A stretch of 64,000 nucleotides of DNA from JAEUIE01 sp046350055 (GTDB lineage Bacteria > Planctomycetota > Planctomycetia > Gemmatales > HRBIN36): NCBI GenBank assembly GCA_046350055.1, contig JAXMBC010000001.1, positions 248,001 to 312,000 of the forward strand, given 5' to 3'. Under the pieces are notes generated by a model, which saw only the letters and a program-made list of their open reading frames with translations, was not told the DNA's origin and ran no database searches. This document shows positions 1 to 6,465 of the stretch, one piece after another. Numbering within the stretch: the first letter of the stretch is position 1; each line of letters starts with the position of its first letter. Both the position numbers and the translations under genes were made by a program.

Positions 1-125
1 TTCACCAGACCTTCATACAGGCTCTTGCAGAAATCCTGGCGCCGGCTGTTAATCGGCGGCGATTCTGGCAGTACTCCCTGATAGCGGCCAACGCTTTTGG
101 CCCCCTTTATCCCGGGAGTCTTGTC

Positions 126-1109
126 ATGAACCTTGCTATCGTACGCCCGCAGAAACTCGACGGTGTTCTCGACTATTTTGAGCAGTTCCCCATTGAAACG
201 CTCGGCCCCGTGCTGGGCAAAGGGGGGAATTTCTTCGTCCAGTTTGGCTGGAAAGATCCGCAGCTCGATCTGGAAGGCATCGGCAAGGCTATCACGATGA
301 ACTGCGTTAAGGGGGATTCTGTCGTCATCGTCTGCCATGGCACGCCGACTGACCTCATGATTCCCATGGGTGCGGGTTCCAAGATTGCCGTGAACCATAA
401 AACCCTGGCACTACTGAATCAGGTGCTGGTTGATCCCATGACTGACCGGTACGACCAGATCGGCCACGAGCTGGGGTTCGATAGCATGGCCAAGCTGGAT
501 CATTTCGACAAGCTGGTCAACTACTTCATTGAAATCCGCAAGCTGCAACTCCGGCACGTGGCCTATCGAGCCTGCCGAATCGGTCAGGACCTCGAGTTCC
601 TGGCGGAGTCACAAACGCTGTTTGGCTGCAAGAATGTCTCTGCACCATTGAAGCGTGATTTCTTCGCTCAGGTTACCCCTAAATTGATGAGCACCAGGGA
701 CATTGATGCCCTCATCAGAAAGCATCCCGATGGCTACGTCTTCGGCAAGCCAGGCAAGAGGATCTACATCTCCTACAAGATGACTGGACATTCCAGCGCG
801 GACATTGGCTTCAAAATGGAATCGGTGGACGCGGTGAAGGACTTCATGGCAGCCAAGTTCAAATTCAACGATGAGAAGCAGTACAAGAAAGGCGGCAAGA
901 TCGCCTTGCATGGTCTTTGGAATGAAGGGGCAGCACCGTACTTCTACTTCCCGACTGATGTTGGGTACTTTTCCAACCTGCGAACCTGGGATGATCCGTT
1001 ATCGATTCTGCCACTCTATATCCCGGAAGAGCGAACGGGAGTGCGTGGCCTGATTGATCGCATCCGCGATCGGCGACAAAGCCGCAAGATGCACCGGGCT
1101 GCTTCTTAA
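126..1109 (+). CDS. Conserved hypothetical protein
   Basis: I do not recognise this 327-residue protein. It has no signal peptide or membrane span and reads as a soluble mixed alpha/beta protein. An early strand-rich segment (VVIVCHGTP, residues about 66-74) resembles a caspase-like or alpha/beta hydrolase first strand with a histidine, but no full catalytic set is visible. The C-terminus is basic (RGLIDRIRDRRQSRK). The ATG is preceded by GGGAG at seven bases, which supports the start. However, the same frame stays open from base 3 to the ATG with no start codon, so an N-terminal extension beyond the window edge cannot be excluded. The stop codon lies inside a 52-bp inverted repeat shared with the convergent neighbour. 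Confidence 0.7.
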   Translation: MNLAIVRPQKLDGVLDYFEQFPIETLGPVLGKGGNFFVQFGWKDPQLDLEGIGKAITMNCVKGDSVVIVCHGTPTDLMIPMGAGSKIAVNHKTLALLNQVLVDPMTDRYDQIGHELGFDSMAKLDHFDKLVNYFIEIRKLQLRHVAYRACRIGQDLEFLAESQTLFGCKNVSAPLKRDFFAQVTPKLMSTRDIDALIRKHPDGYVFGKPGKRIYISYKMTGHSSADIGFKMESVDAVKDFMAAKFKFNDEKQYKKGGKIALHGLWNEGAAPYFYFPTDVGYFSNLRTWDDPLSILPLYIPEERTGVRGLIDRIRDRRQSRKMHRAAS

Positions 1110-1156
1110 GTGCTAACTCCTAAGTGCTAAGTGCCACTTAGGACTTAGCACTTAAG
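1105..1156. terminator. Nested inverted repeat between convergent genes
   Basis: The outer arms CTTAAGTGCTAA (1105-1116) and TTAGCACTTAAG (1145-1156) are perfect complements. Inner arms CCTAAGTG (1119-1126) and CACTTAGG (1135-1142) nest within them. It sits between two convergent genes and overlaps the stop codon of the plus-strand one. A bidirectional terminator or a REP-like element is the likely role; there is no long T-run. Confidence 0.6.
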
Positions 1157-1167
1157 ACTTGAGACTG

Positions 1168-2169
1168 TTACTTCGGCATGGCTTTGACGGTGCCGACATC
1201 GACGGTGCCGCCGGCGGCGAGGCTGAGCGTCTTGTTATCGCGCTTGCCGTAGCCGGTGAGGTAGCCGGTTTCGTGCCAGATGACGATCTTGCGGCTGCCT
1301 GCGGGGACGTTCTTGATCTCAAACTTGCCATCCTTATCGGTGACCGCAAAGTAAGGGTGGTCAATGCACCAGCCATACCCCTTCATCCAGGGATGCGAGC
1401 CACAGGCTACGGAGAGAGCATTGCCTTCGGCATCCAGCTTGATTTCCTTTTCGGTGCCGGGAGGAATCTGCACATTGCGGTCGTTCTTGATGCCCTTGAT
1501 GACCACATTATGTGCCACGGGATCAGGGTTTTTCGCGGTGATGGACTGGCCAGCACGGATCGCAAAAACACGAGGCGTGAAGACGCAGTATGGCTGATCC
1601 AGCACGAAGGGTGCAGGCGTGGCTTTCAGATCGGGATGCACCGGCAACTTTTCATCGCGTTCCTGCAGGATGAAGACGACCACGCCGGCCAGGCCCTTGT
1701 TGCTGGGATTCACATCCCAGACCTTGTCGAGCAATGCCCCTTTGGCCAGGCAATGTCCCTGGTCCGAAGTGACTTTGCATTCTTCCGCCTTGGGGATGGT
1801 ATCGCCGCCAAAGACAACCTGGCCTTTGACAGTGGCCCAGCCATCGGCAACAGGAGCGGTATTCACGGAGATGGGGGTACCCACGCCTGGAGCGGCGGCA
1901 CAACAACTGGTGTTGGCTGGGGATGTCTGGGCAGTAGCAGCCTTGGCTCGAGAAAGCACATCGCAGCAACCCTGACCTGAGCCTTCGGTACAGCAATCAT
2001 CGTCTGATGTGGCAGGAGTCACGAGAGGCACGTACTTCTGCTGGCAGCAGCCCGGCTTGCTCAGCCCCGTGTATTCCGAATAGAGGTGGCTGGCTTCATA
2101 GCCGGAGTAGCCCAGGAGTGCCAAGCCTCCGACCAGCATGGCTGTTTTCATAACGGGGCAACACAACAT
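1168..2169 (-). CDS. Exported cupredoxin-like / carboxypeptidase-regulatory-like protein
   Basis: This 333-residue protein begins with a hydrophobic segment (MKTAMLVGGLALLGYSGYEA) that acts as signal or anchor. A cysteine-rich linker follows, with pairs such as GCCQQ, DDCC, GCCD and SCC. The C-terminal half carries a plastocyanin-like fold pattern: PDPVAHNVVI followed by VACGSHPWMKGY supplies His/Cys/His ligands. It ends in a short beta-sandwich of carboxypeptidase-regulatory type (KFEIKNVPAGSRKIVIWHET). This architecture is common in planctomycetes and in methylamine-utilisation-like proteins. Copper binding in the envelope is inferred, not shown. GGAG seven bases before the ATG supports the first start; a second ATG six codons later is an alternative. 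The multiple Cys pairs suggest metal binding or disulfides. Confidence 0.75.
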   Translation of the reverse strand: MLCCPVMKTAMLVGGLALLGYSGYEASHLYSEYTGLSKPGCCQQKYVPLVTPATSDDDCCTEGSGQGCCDVLSRAKAATAQTSPANTSCCAAAPGVGTPISVNTAPVADGWATVKGQVVFGGDTIPKAEECKVTSDQGHCLAKGALLDKVWDVNPSNKGLAGVVVFILQERDEKLPVHPDLKATPAPFVLDQPYCVFTPRVFAIRAGQSITAKNPDPVAHNVVIKGIKNDRNVQIPPGTEKEIKLDAEGNALSVACGSHPWMKGYGWCIDHPYFAVTDKDGKFEIKNVPAGSRKIVIWHETGYLTGYGKRDNKTLSLAAGGTVDVGTVKAMPK

Positions 2170-2402
2170 CGGAAATCTCCGGGGTTCTTTGAGCGGGATT
2201 CAGACTGGTTCTATTCTACTTCGACAACATCAAATGGGAAGCGAGTTACTCGCACTACGTAACGGAACATCCAGTCTTTATGTGCCAGTTCGACGAATAT
2301 CGAGGAATTCCCCCAGCTTGCTGTTAATACCACGCCATCCTGGCAGTACCACTCCTAGACACAGGATCACATACGGTTCCCTTCATTCACACGGAGTTTC
2401 TC

Positions 2403-3191
2403 ATGCGACACGTTTCACGCTGGCTCTTGCTCGGCATGACTTTCCTGCTGGTCACCGGCAGCCAGGCTGCGGATGTTCCCAATCTGCGTGGCAGTTATGA
2501 AGGCACTTTCGTGAATGCCAGCAGCCACAACTTCCAGGCTGCGTTGTTGCCTTACATTGAGCAGGACAACCTTCGAAAGTTAAGTGGCCAACTGGCTCTG
2601 GATGGGTTCAACCCCGTCACGTTCTCCGGCATCATCAACTCTAACAATGTCTGTACCTGTTTTGGCAGTGGTGCGGGAACCAACTTCACTTTTCAGGCCA
2701 GGTGGGAGCGGCTGGGCAATGGTGCGGGCGCAGTCTTCGGCACCGCCAACCTGCCCGGCAGCAATGGCAAAGCCCGGGGAACGCTATTCCTGTTCCGGGG
2801 GATGACGCCCACGACCGGTGTGAAGCCAGTCATCCTTGGTAACTATGCAGGTACCTTCACCACCGCTGGCTCGACTACTGGCGGAACTGTTGTCACACAG
2901 ATCACCGACGGCACGAGTAACATCGTTGATGGCACCAGCAACATCAGGATTGCCCTGGGGCTGGTGAAGAACAATGTCGCGAATCAATTCGCCCTGATTG
3001 GTGACGTGGGCATCGATCGCAGCGTGGTAGCCATCGGGGTGAACGCCAATGGCCAGGTGGCAGTAGTGCGTGGCTACGTGGAACAGGACAACTTGCGAGG
3101 CACACGTCAACTGGTTGCCACGGTTCAAATCAAATCTGCTGCTGGTGTCGTCCTGAGCACCCATTCGATCATTGCCATACTCATTGGCTGA
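2403..3191 (+). CDS. Secreted hypothetical protein with two internal repeats
   Basis: A clear Sec signal peptide (WLLLGMTFLLVTGSQAAD) leads into a beta-rich protein of about 240 mature residues. Two halves begin similarly: LRGSYEGTF near residue 28 and LGNYAGTFT near residue 145, which suggests an internal duplication. It contains LLPYIEQDNL (48-57) and tandem DGTSNI motifs (about 167-180). These look like the hallmark peptides of DUF1559 pseudopilins, although no type IV N-terminal methylation motif is present. A third copy (YVEQDNLRG) lies near the C-terminus. The function is unknown. It is flanked by a minus-strand gene upstream, and its stop lies about 20 bases before a strong hairpin. 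Confidence 0.75.
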   Translation: MRHVSRWLLLGMTFLLVTGSQAADVPNLRGSYEGTFVNASSHNFQAALLPYIEQDNLRKLSGQLALDGFNPVTFSGIINSNNVCTCFGSGAGTNFTFQARWERLGNGAGAVFGTANLPGSNGKARGTLFLFRGMTPTTGVKPVILGNYAGTFTTAGSTTGGTVVTQITDGTSNIVDGTSNIRIALGLVKNNVANQFALIGDVGIDRSVVAIGVNANGQVAVVRGYVEQDNLRGTRQLVATVQIKSAAGVVLSTHSIIAILIG

Positions 3192-3210
3192 TACACTGCT
3201 GAAAAAGAAA

Positions 3211-3265
3211 AGAGCCATGACTCCAATCAGTTGCCTCTCCCAACAACTGAACGAGTCATGGCTCT
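3211..3265. terminator. Hairpin downstream of secreted protein gene
   Basis: The 13-bp arms AGAGCCATGACTC (3211-3223) and GAGTCATGGCTCT (3253-3265) are perfect complements. An inner pair CAGTTG (3228-3233) and CAACTG (3244-3249) extends the structure. It begins 20 bases after the stop codon. There is no T-tract, so it is a terminator or a stability element. Confidence 0.6.
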
Positions 3266-3536
3266 AAGCTTGGCGATTGAAGCAAGTGCTGACTGACAGG
3301 CCTCTCCCTCCAGCCAGCCAGCACTTACCTCAAATCGATGCTGAATACTAAAGCATCGGGTGTGCCAAACGTGCCGACTGATAGACTTTTTCTTGACAAT
3401 TTGACGCAAGTCATTTAAAGGTAATGCATTACGGATTGAGATTGAAACGCATGCCCTCTTCGTTAAACGCACAAAATGCAGACATCCCTGCCTAGATGCT
3501 AAGCAGGGATGCAGGAGAGTGCCTAACTTCGTGTCA
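3266..3536. other. Intergenic stretch between convergent genes
   Basis: No convincing gene is seen between 3192 and 3536. Short frames here lack a ribosome binding site and family signals. A perfect -35-like TTGACA (3393-3398) is followed, at 17 bases, by a weak -10 (TAAAGG). A hairpin CATCCCTGC (3483-3491) / GCAGGGATG (3503-3511) lies next to the end of the minus-strand ABC genes. Confidence 0.5.
3483..3511 (-). terminator. Probable terminator of the ABC-2 operon
   Basis: A nine-base perfect stem CATCCCTGC/GCAGGGATG with an 11-base loop lies 26 bases beyond the permease stop. In the minus-strand direction it is followed by TCTGCATTTTG. This is consistent with a weak intrinsic terminator. 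Confidence 0.5.
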
Positions 3537-4601
3537 CTATTGCCAGCGGAAGATCTTGAGAGCGATCAGGAATGTAATCGTCCCCCATAGAAGAAGGCCG
3601 ACGATCTGCCAGCCGATCTGAAACAGCCCTGCTCCTTCATTCATGACTGCTCGTAGAGCATCGTTCATTAAGGTTAATGGCAGCGCACGAATAAACGGCT
3701 GGACTGTCTCGGGATAACGATCCGCGCTGAAGAACACACCACTCAGCACCCACATGGGGAGCATGACGAGGTTCATCAGACCGGAAGCAGCTTCCAGGGT
3801 CTTGGCCCGACTGGCAACGAGCAGACCGATTCCAGAGAAGGTGACGCCACCCAGGAAGATGAGCAGCACAACCAGCCAGCCGCTGCCCACAATCCGCACG
3901 TCGAAGAAGAAGTAGGCAAAGAGGAGGAGCAGCAGCACTTCGGGAAGCATGAAGACAAAGCGACTGGCCATCACTGCCATCAGGAAATCGGGCCGACGCA
4001 TGGGAGTGGCGAGGAATCGCTTGAGGAGCTTGCGAATGCGCATGTCCACGATGGCGAAGCCGACGCCGAACATGCCGCCGCCCATCATACCCATGCCCAG
4101 CAGGCCCGGGACCAGGAAATCAATGTAACGACCACCAGGTTCATTGAACTCTGCGGTGCTGCTTTTGAGGACATCCACGCGGCCACGGGCTTTCTGCAGC
4201 ACATCATCGACAGATTTCTGAGCCAGGCTGCTCTCGGGCCGAACGGGGTCGGCCAGGTATGTCACTTCTGCGCCGCTTGTGCCACCATGCTGGACAATCA
4301 GGCTGGTCTTTCCGGTGCGCAGCCGCTGCTTGCATTCGGCAAACGGGGCACGGTGGAGCTTGAACTTCTCGCCCATCGCCTTCAGGCTGCTTTCGACAAA
4401 TGCAGCGTGAGGCCCTTCTTCAATATCGATGATGTACTGCTCATCAGCCTTCTTCTCACGGAAGGCAATGCCGAGCACCATCGTCATCAGGAGAGGGAAG
4501 CCGTAGACCCAGAAGATCGCTTCCGGCTCGCGGAAGAACTCCTTGATGCGGCAATAGGTAAGTTGCCAGAAAGGCTCCCATCGGGAAGGAGTGTCATTCA
4601 T
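3537..4601 (-). CDS. ABC-2 type transporter permease
   Basis: This is the 354-residue membrane subunit of an ABC exporter. It has the ABC-2 layout: one N-terminal span (IFWVYGFPLLMTMVLGIAF), a long extracytoplasmic domain of about 130 residues, then five more spans from about residue 165 to the end. The internal DMRIRKLLKRFLATPMRR segment is the typical cytoplasmic coupling region of the ABC-2/DrrB-like family. Its ATG overlaps the ATPase stop codon by four bases (ATGA), so the two are translationally coupled. The substrate cannot be read from the sequence; drug, polysaccharide or lipid export are possible. Inner membrane location is expected. Confidence 0.88.
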   Translation of the reverse strand: MNDTPSRWEPFWQLTYCRIKEFFREPEAIFWVYGFPLLMTMVLGIAFREKKADEQYIIDIEEGPHAAFVESSLKAMGEKFKLHRAPFAECKQRLRTGKTSLIVQHGGTSGAEVTYLADPVRPESSLAQKSVDDVLQKARGRVDVLKSSTAEFNEPGGRYIDFLVPGLLGMGMMGGGMFGVGFAIVDMRIRKLLKRFLATPMRRPDFLMAVMASRFVFMLPEVLLLLLFAYFFFDVRIVGSGWLVVLLIFLGGVTFSGIGLLVASRAKTLEAASGLMNLVMLPMWVLSGVFFSADRYPETVQPFIRALPLTLMNDALRAVMNEGAGLFQIGWQIVGLLLWGTITFLIALKIFRWQ

Positions 4602-5548
4602 GAATTGGCTCCTTCATCGCGGAGATGGCGGCCGGTGAGTTTGACAAAGACATCTTCCAGTGTCGCAGTGTGTGTGGTCAAACTGGTGAGTTTGCGCTGC
4701 GACTGTGCAGCCCAGTGAAGCAGCGCTGGAAGAGCAGTATGCACTTCCTGTACTACCATGGTGTAGCGTTGCCCTTCTCGTCGCACCTCTGTGGTGGCAG
4801 GGAGTTGCCTGACCTGTTCAATGTCCTGGTCCTGGTGACTATCCATCTCAAATTCGACAACGTGGCCGCCACCGAGTTCATCGATGAGTTGCCGGGGTGG
4901 CCCCAGGGCAATGAGTTTACCAGCGTCCACCACGCCGACACGGTCACAGAGTTTTTCTGCTTCGTCCATGTAATGGGTGGTCAGCAGTATGGTACGGCCC
5001 TGATCCTTGTACCCCTGGATGATCTCCCAGAGTTGTCGGCGTGACTGGGGATCGAGCCCGGTGGTGGGCTCATCGAGAAAGAGGAGTTCCGGTTTGCCGA
5101 CGATTGCGCAGGCGACAGCGAGTCGCTGTTTCTGCCCACCGGAGAGTTTGTTGACCCAGGTGTTGGTCTTTTCCTGAAGGCTGACTGCCTGAATGGCTTC
5201 ATCAGGTGAGATGCCTTCGTGATAGAAGCTGCGGAAGAGGCGGACGGTCTCGCCGACGGTCAGCTTGTCGGAGAGTTTGGTTTCCTGGAGAGAGATGCCG
5301 ATGCGTTCGCGAATAGCAGGACCATCGGTTTTCCAGCGCCGGCCCAGAACCTCGACTTCGCCACTGCTGGGCTCCAGTAGCCCTTCCAGTATCTCGATAG
5401 TAGTGGTCTTGCCTGCACCGTTAGGGCCCAGCAGCCCAAAGCACTCGCCGGTCTGAATGGTGAGGTCCAGCCCGCGCACCGCTTCCACGGGTGGTTTGGC
5501 AGGGTAGGTTTTCCTGAGGCCGATACATTGGATGGCGACAGAACCCAT
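4598..5548 (-). CDS. ABC transporter ATP-binding protein (ABC-2 exporter)
   Basis: This 316-residue ATPase belongs to the DrrA/CcmA-like class. Walker A GPNGAGKTT is at residues 41-49, the signature is LSGGQKQRLAVA, Walker B is LLFLDEPTTGLD, and the switch histidine is in LLTTHYMDEAE. A C-terminal extension of about 80 residues (HVVEFEMDSH... to LEDVFVKLTGRHL) is usual for this subfamily. I place the start at the ATG of MGSVAIQC, which has GAGG four bases upstream. The open frame extends 34 codons further but without homology. It powers the downstream overlapping permease. The upstream region toward 5820 is a divergent promoter region. Confidence 0.9.
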   Translation of the reverse strand: MGSVAIQCIGLRKTYPAKPPVEAVRGLDLTIQTGECFGLLGPNGAGKTTTIEILEGLLEPSSGEVEVLGRRWKTDGPAIRERIGISLQETKLSDKLTVGETVRLFRSFYHEGISPDEAIQAVSLQEKTNTWVNKLSGGQKQRLAVACAIVGKPELLFLDEPTTGLDPQSRRQLWEIIQGYKDQGRTILLTTHYMDEAEKLCDRVGVVDAGKLIALGPPRQLIDELGGGHVVEFEMDSHQDQDIEQVRQLPATTEVRREGQRYTMVVQEVHTALPALLHWAAQSQRKLTSLTTHTATLEDVFVKLTGRHLRDEGANS

Positions 5549-5712
5549 AAGGCCTCGTTCATGAGAGAGACGAAAGGATGAGCGGATCAGCAGGTATTCG
5601 GTTCGCTGGCAATTATCTTCGATGATCTTACGATGCTGACAAGTGAACACGGCCGGAACGTAGATAAACTGGGTAGACTCCTGTCCCAGCTCAATGCTGA
5701 GTCAAATTAAGA

Positions 5713-5735
5713 AAAACGGGTAAAACGCCCGTTTT
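5713..5735. promoter_or_regulatory. Hairpin in divergent intergenic region
   Basis: AAAACGGG (5713-5720) and CCCGTTTT (5728-5735) form an eight-base stem with a seven-base loop. It is flanked by A-rich and T-rich sides. It lies between the divergent ABC operon (start 5548) and the secreted protein gene (start 5820), so it could be an attenuator or operator. Confidence 0.35.
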
Positions 5736-5819
5736 GAACTTTGCAAACAAGGGTCATCTGTTATAAGTTGATAGTAGTTCATTAGATCGTTTCATCGGTT
5801 ATACCCAGGAAAGGGAACC

Positions 5820-6395
5820 ATGAATAAGTCCATGCGTACATTCATTGGTGCCACACTGGCACTGGTGCTTCTCATACCTGTGCCTGCATTGGGTCTGACC
5901 TTCCTGGGCAGCTGGCGTTTCTTCACCAGTTCGACAGGTGGCACCCCAGGTGGCAATCTGACCCCCTCGGTTTCTGATAATCCCAACAGTTACATGCTCA
6001 CTGTGCCCATGGGCATTGTGGATCCACCTTCGAATGTGTCCAAGTATTCCGTGACAGCTACCCGCGATTTCCAGATCACCGATCCCAGCGAGTTGATCCG
6101 TATCGCTCACAGCTTCAGCACCCTGATGCGTGATGGTACCATCAATGTCACCATGACGATCCAGCGTTACGGTGTGCCCAACGATCCGTTCAACTTCCCT
6201 GCCTATAGCTTCAATGCTCCGGCTTTCCCTGCCCCGGTCTCTAATCCCGGGTTGAATAACTTCTTCAAGGATGGTTCGCTGACGCAGGGTCTCTATCGCC
6301 TGTCCCTCACGCTGACCTACATCCGCAATGTGAACAGCAATTCGAACTGGAACAACAGTTCGCCACACGTGTTCACTTTTAATCGCATCCCGTAG
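5820..6395 (+). CDS. Secreted hypothetical protein
   Basis: This 191-residue protein has a signal peptide (MRTFIGATLALVLLIPVPALG) and a beta-rich, Ser/Thr/Asn/Pro-rich mature region with no cysteines and no recognisable domain. The start ATG has AGGAAAGGGAA upstream. A second ATG at codon 5 would shorten the n-region only slightly. The gene is followed by a classic intrinsic terminator, so it is probably monocistronic. An extracytoplasmic structural or binding role is possible, but nothing in the sequence identifies it. Confidence 0.7.
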   Translation: MNKSMRTFIGATLALVLLIPVPALGLTFLGSWRFFTSSTGGTPGGNLTPSVSDNPNSYMLTVPMGIVDPPSNVSKYSVTATRDFQITDPSELIRIAHSFSTLMRDGTINVTMTIQRYGVPNDPFNFPAYSFNAPAFPAPVSNPGLNNFFKDGSLTQGLYRLSLTLTYIRNVNSNSNWNNSSPHVFTFNRIP

Positions 6396-6413
6396 TCAGC
6401 TTTGAACTCACCT

Positions 6414-6451
6414 CAGCCCGAATAGCTCCGCTATTCGGGCTGTTTTGTTTT
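6414..6451 (+). terminator. Rho-independent terminator
   Basis: CAGCCCGAATAG (6414-6425) and CTATTCGGGCTG (6431-6442) form a perfect 12-bp GC-rich stem with the loop CTCCG. It is followed immediately by TTTTGTTTT. It begins 18 bases after the stop of the secreted protein gene. Confidence 0.93.
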
Positions 6452-6465
6452 CATAACGTAAGCGT

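Noticed and set aside
1159..1980. Open frame of 273 codons on the plus strand over the cupredoxin-like gene
   Set aside because: The complementary strand encodes a recognisable protein; this frame shows no signal peptide or motif.
3227..3472. 81-codon minus-strand frame in the 3.2-3.5 kb gap
   Set aside because: It overlaps a hairpin, has no ribosome binding site, and has a composition unlike neighbouring proteins.
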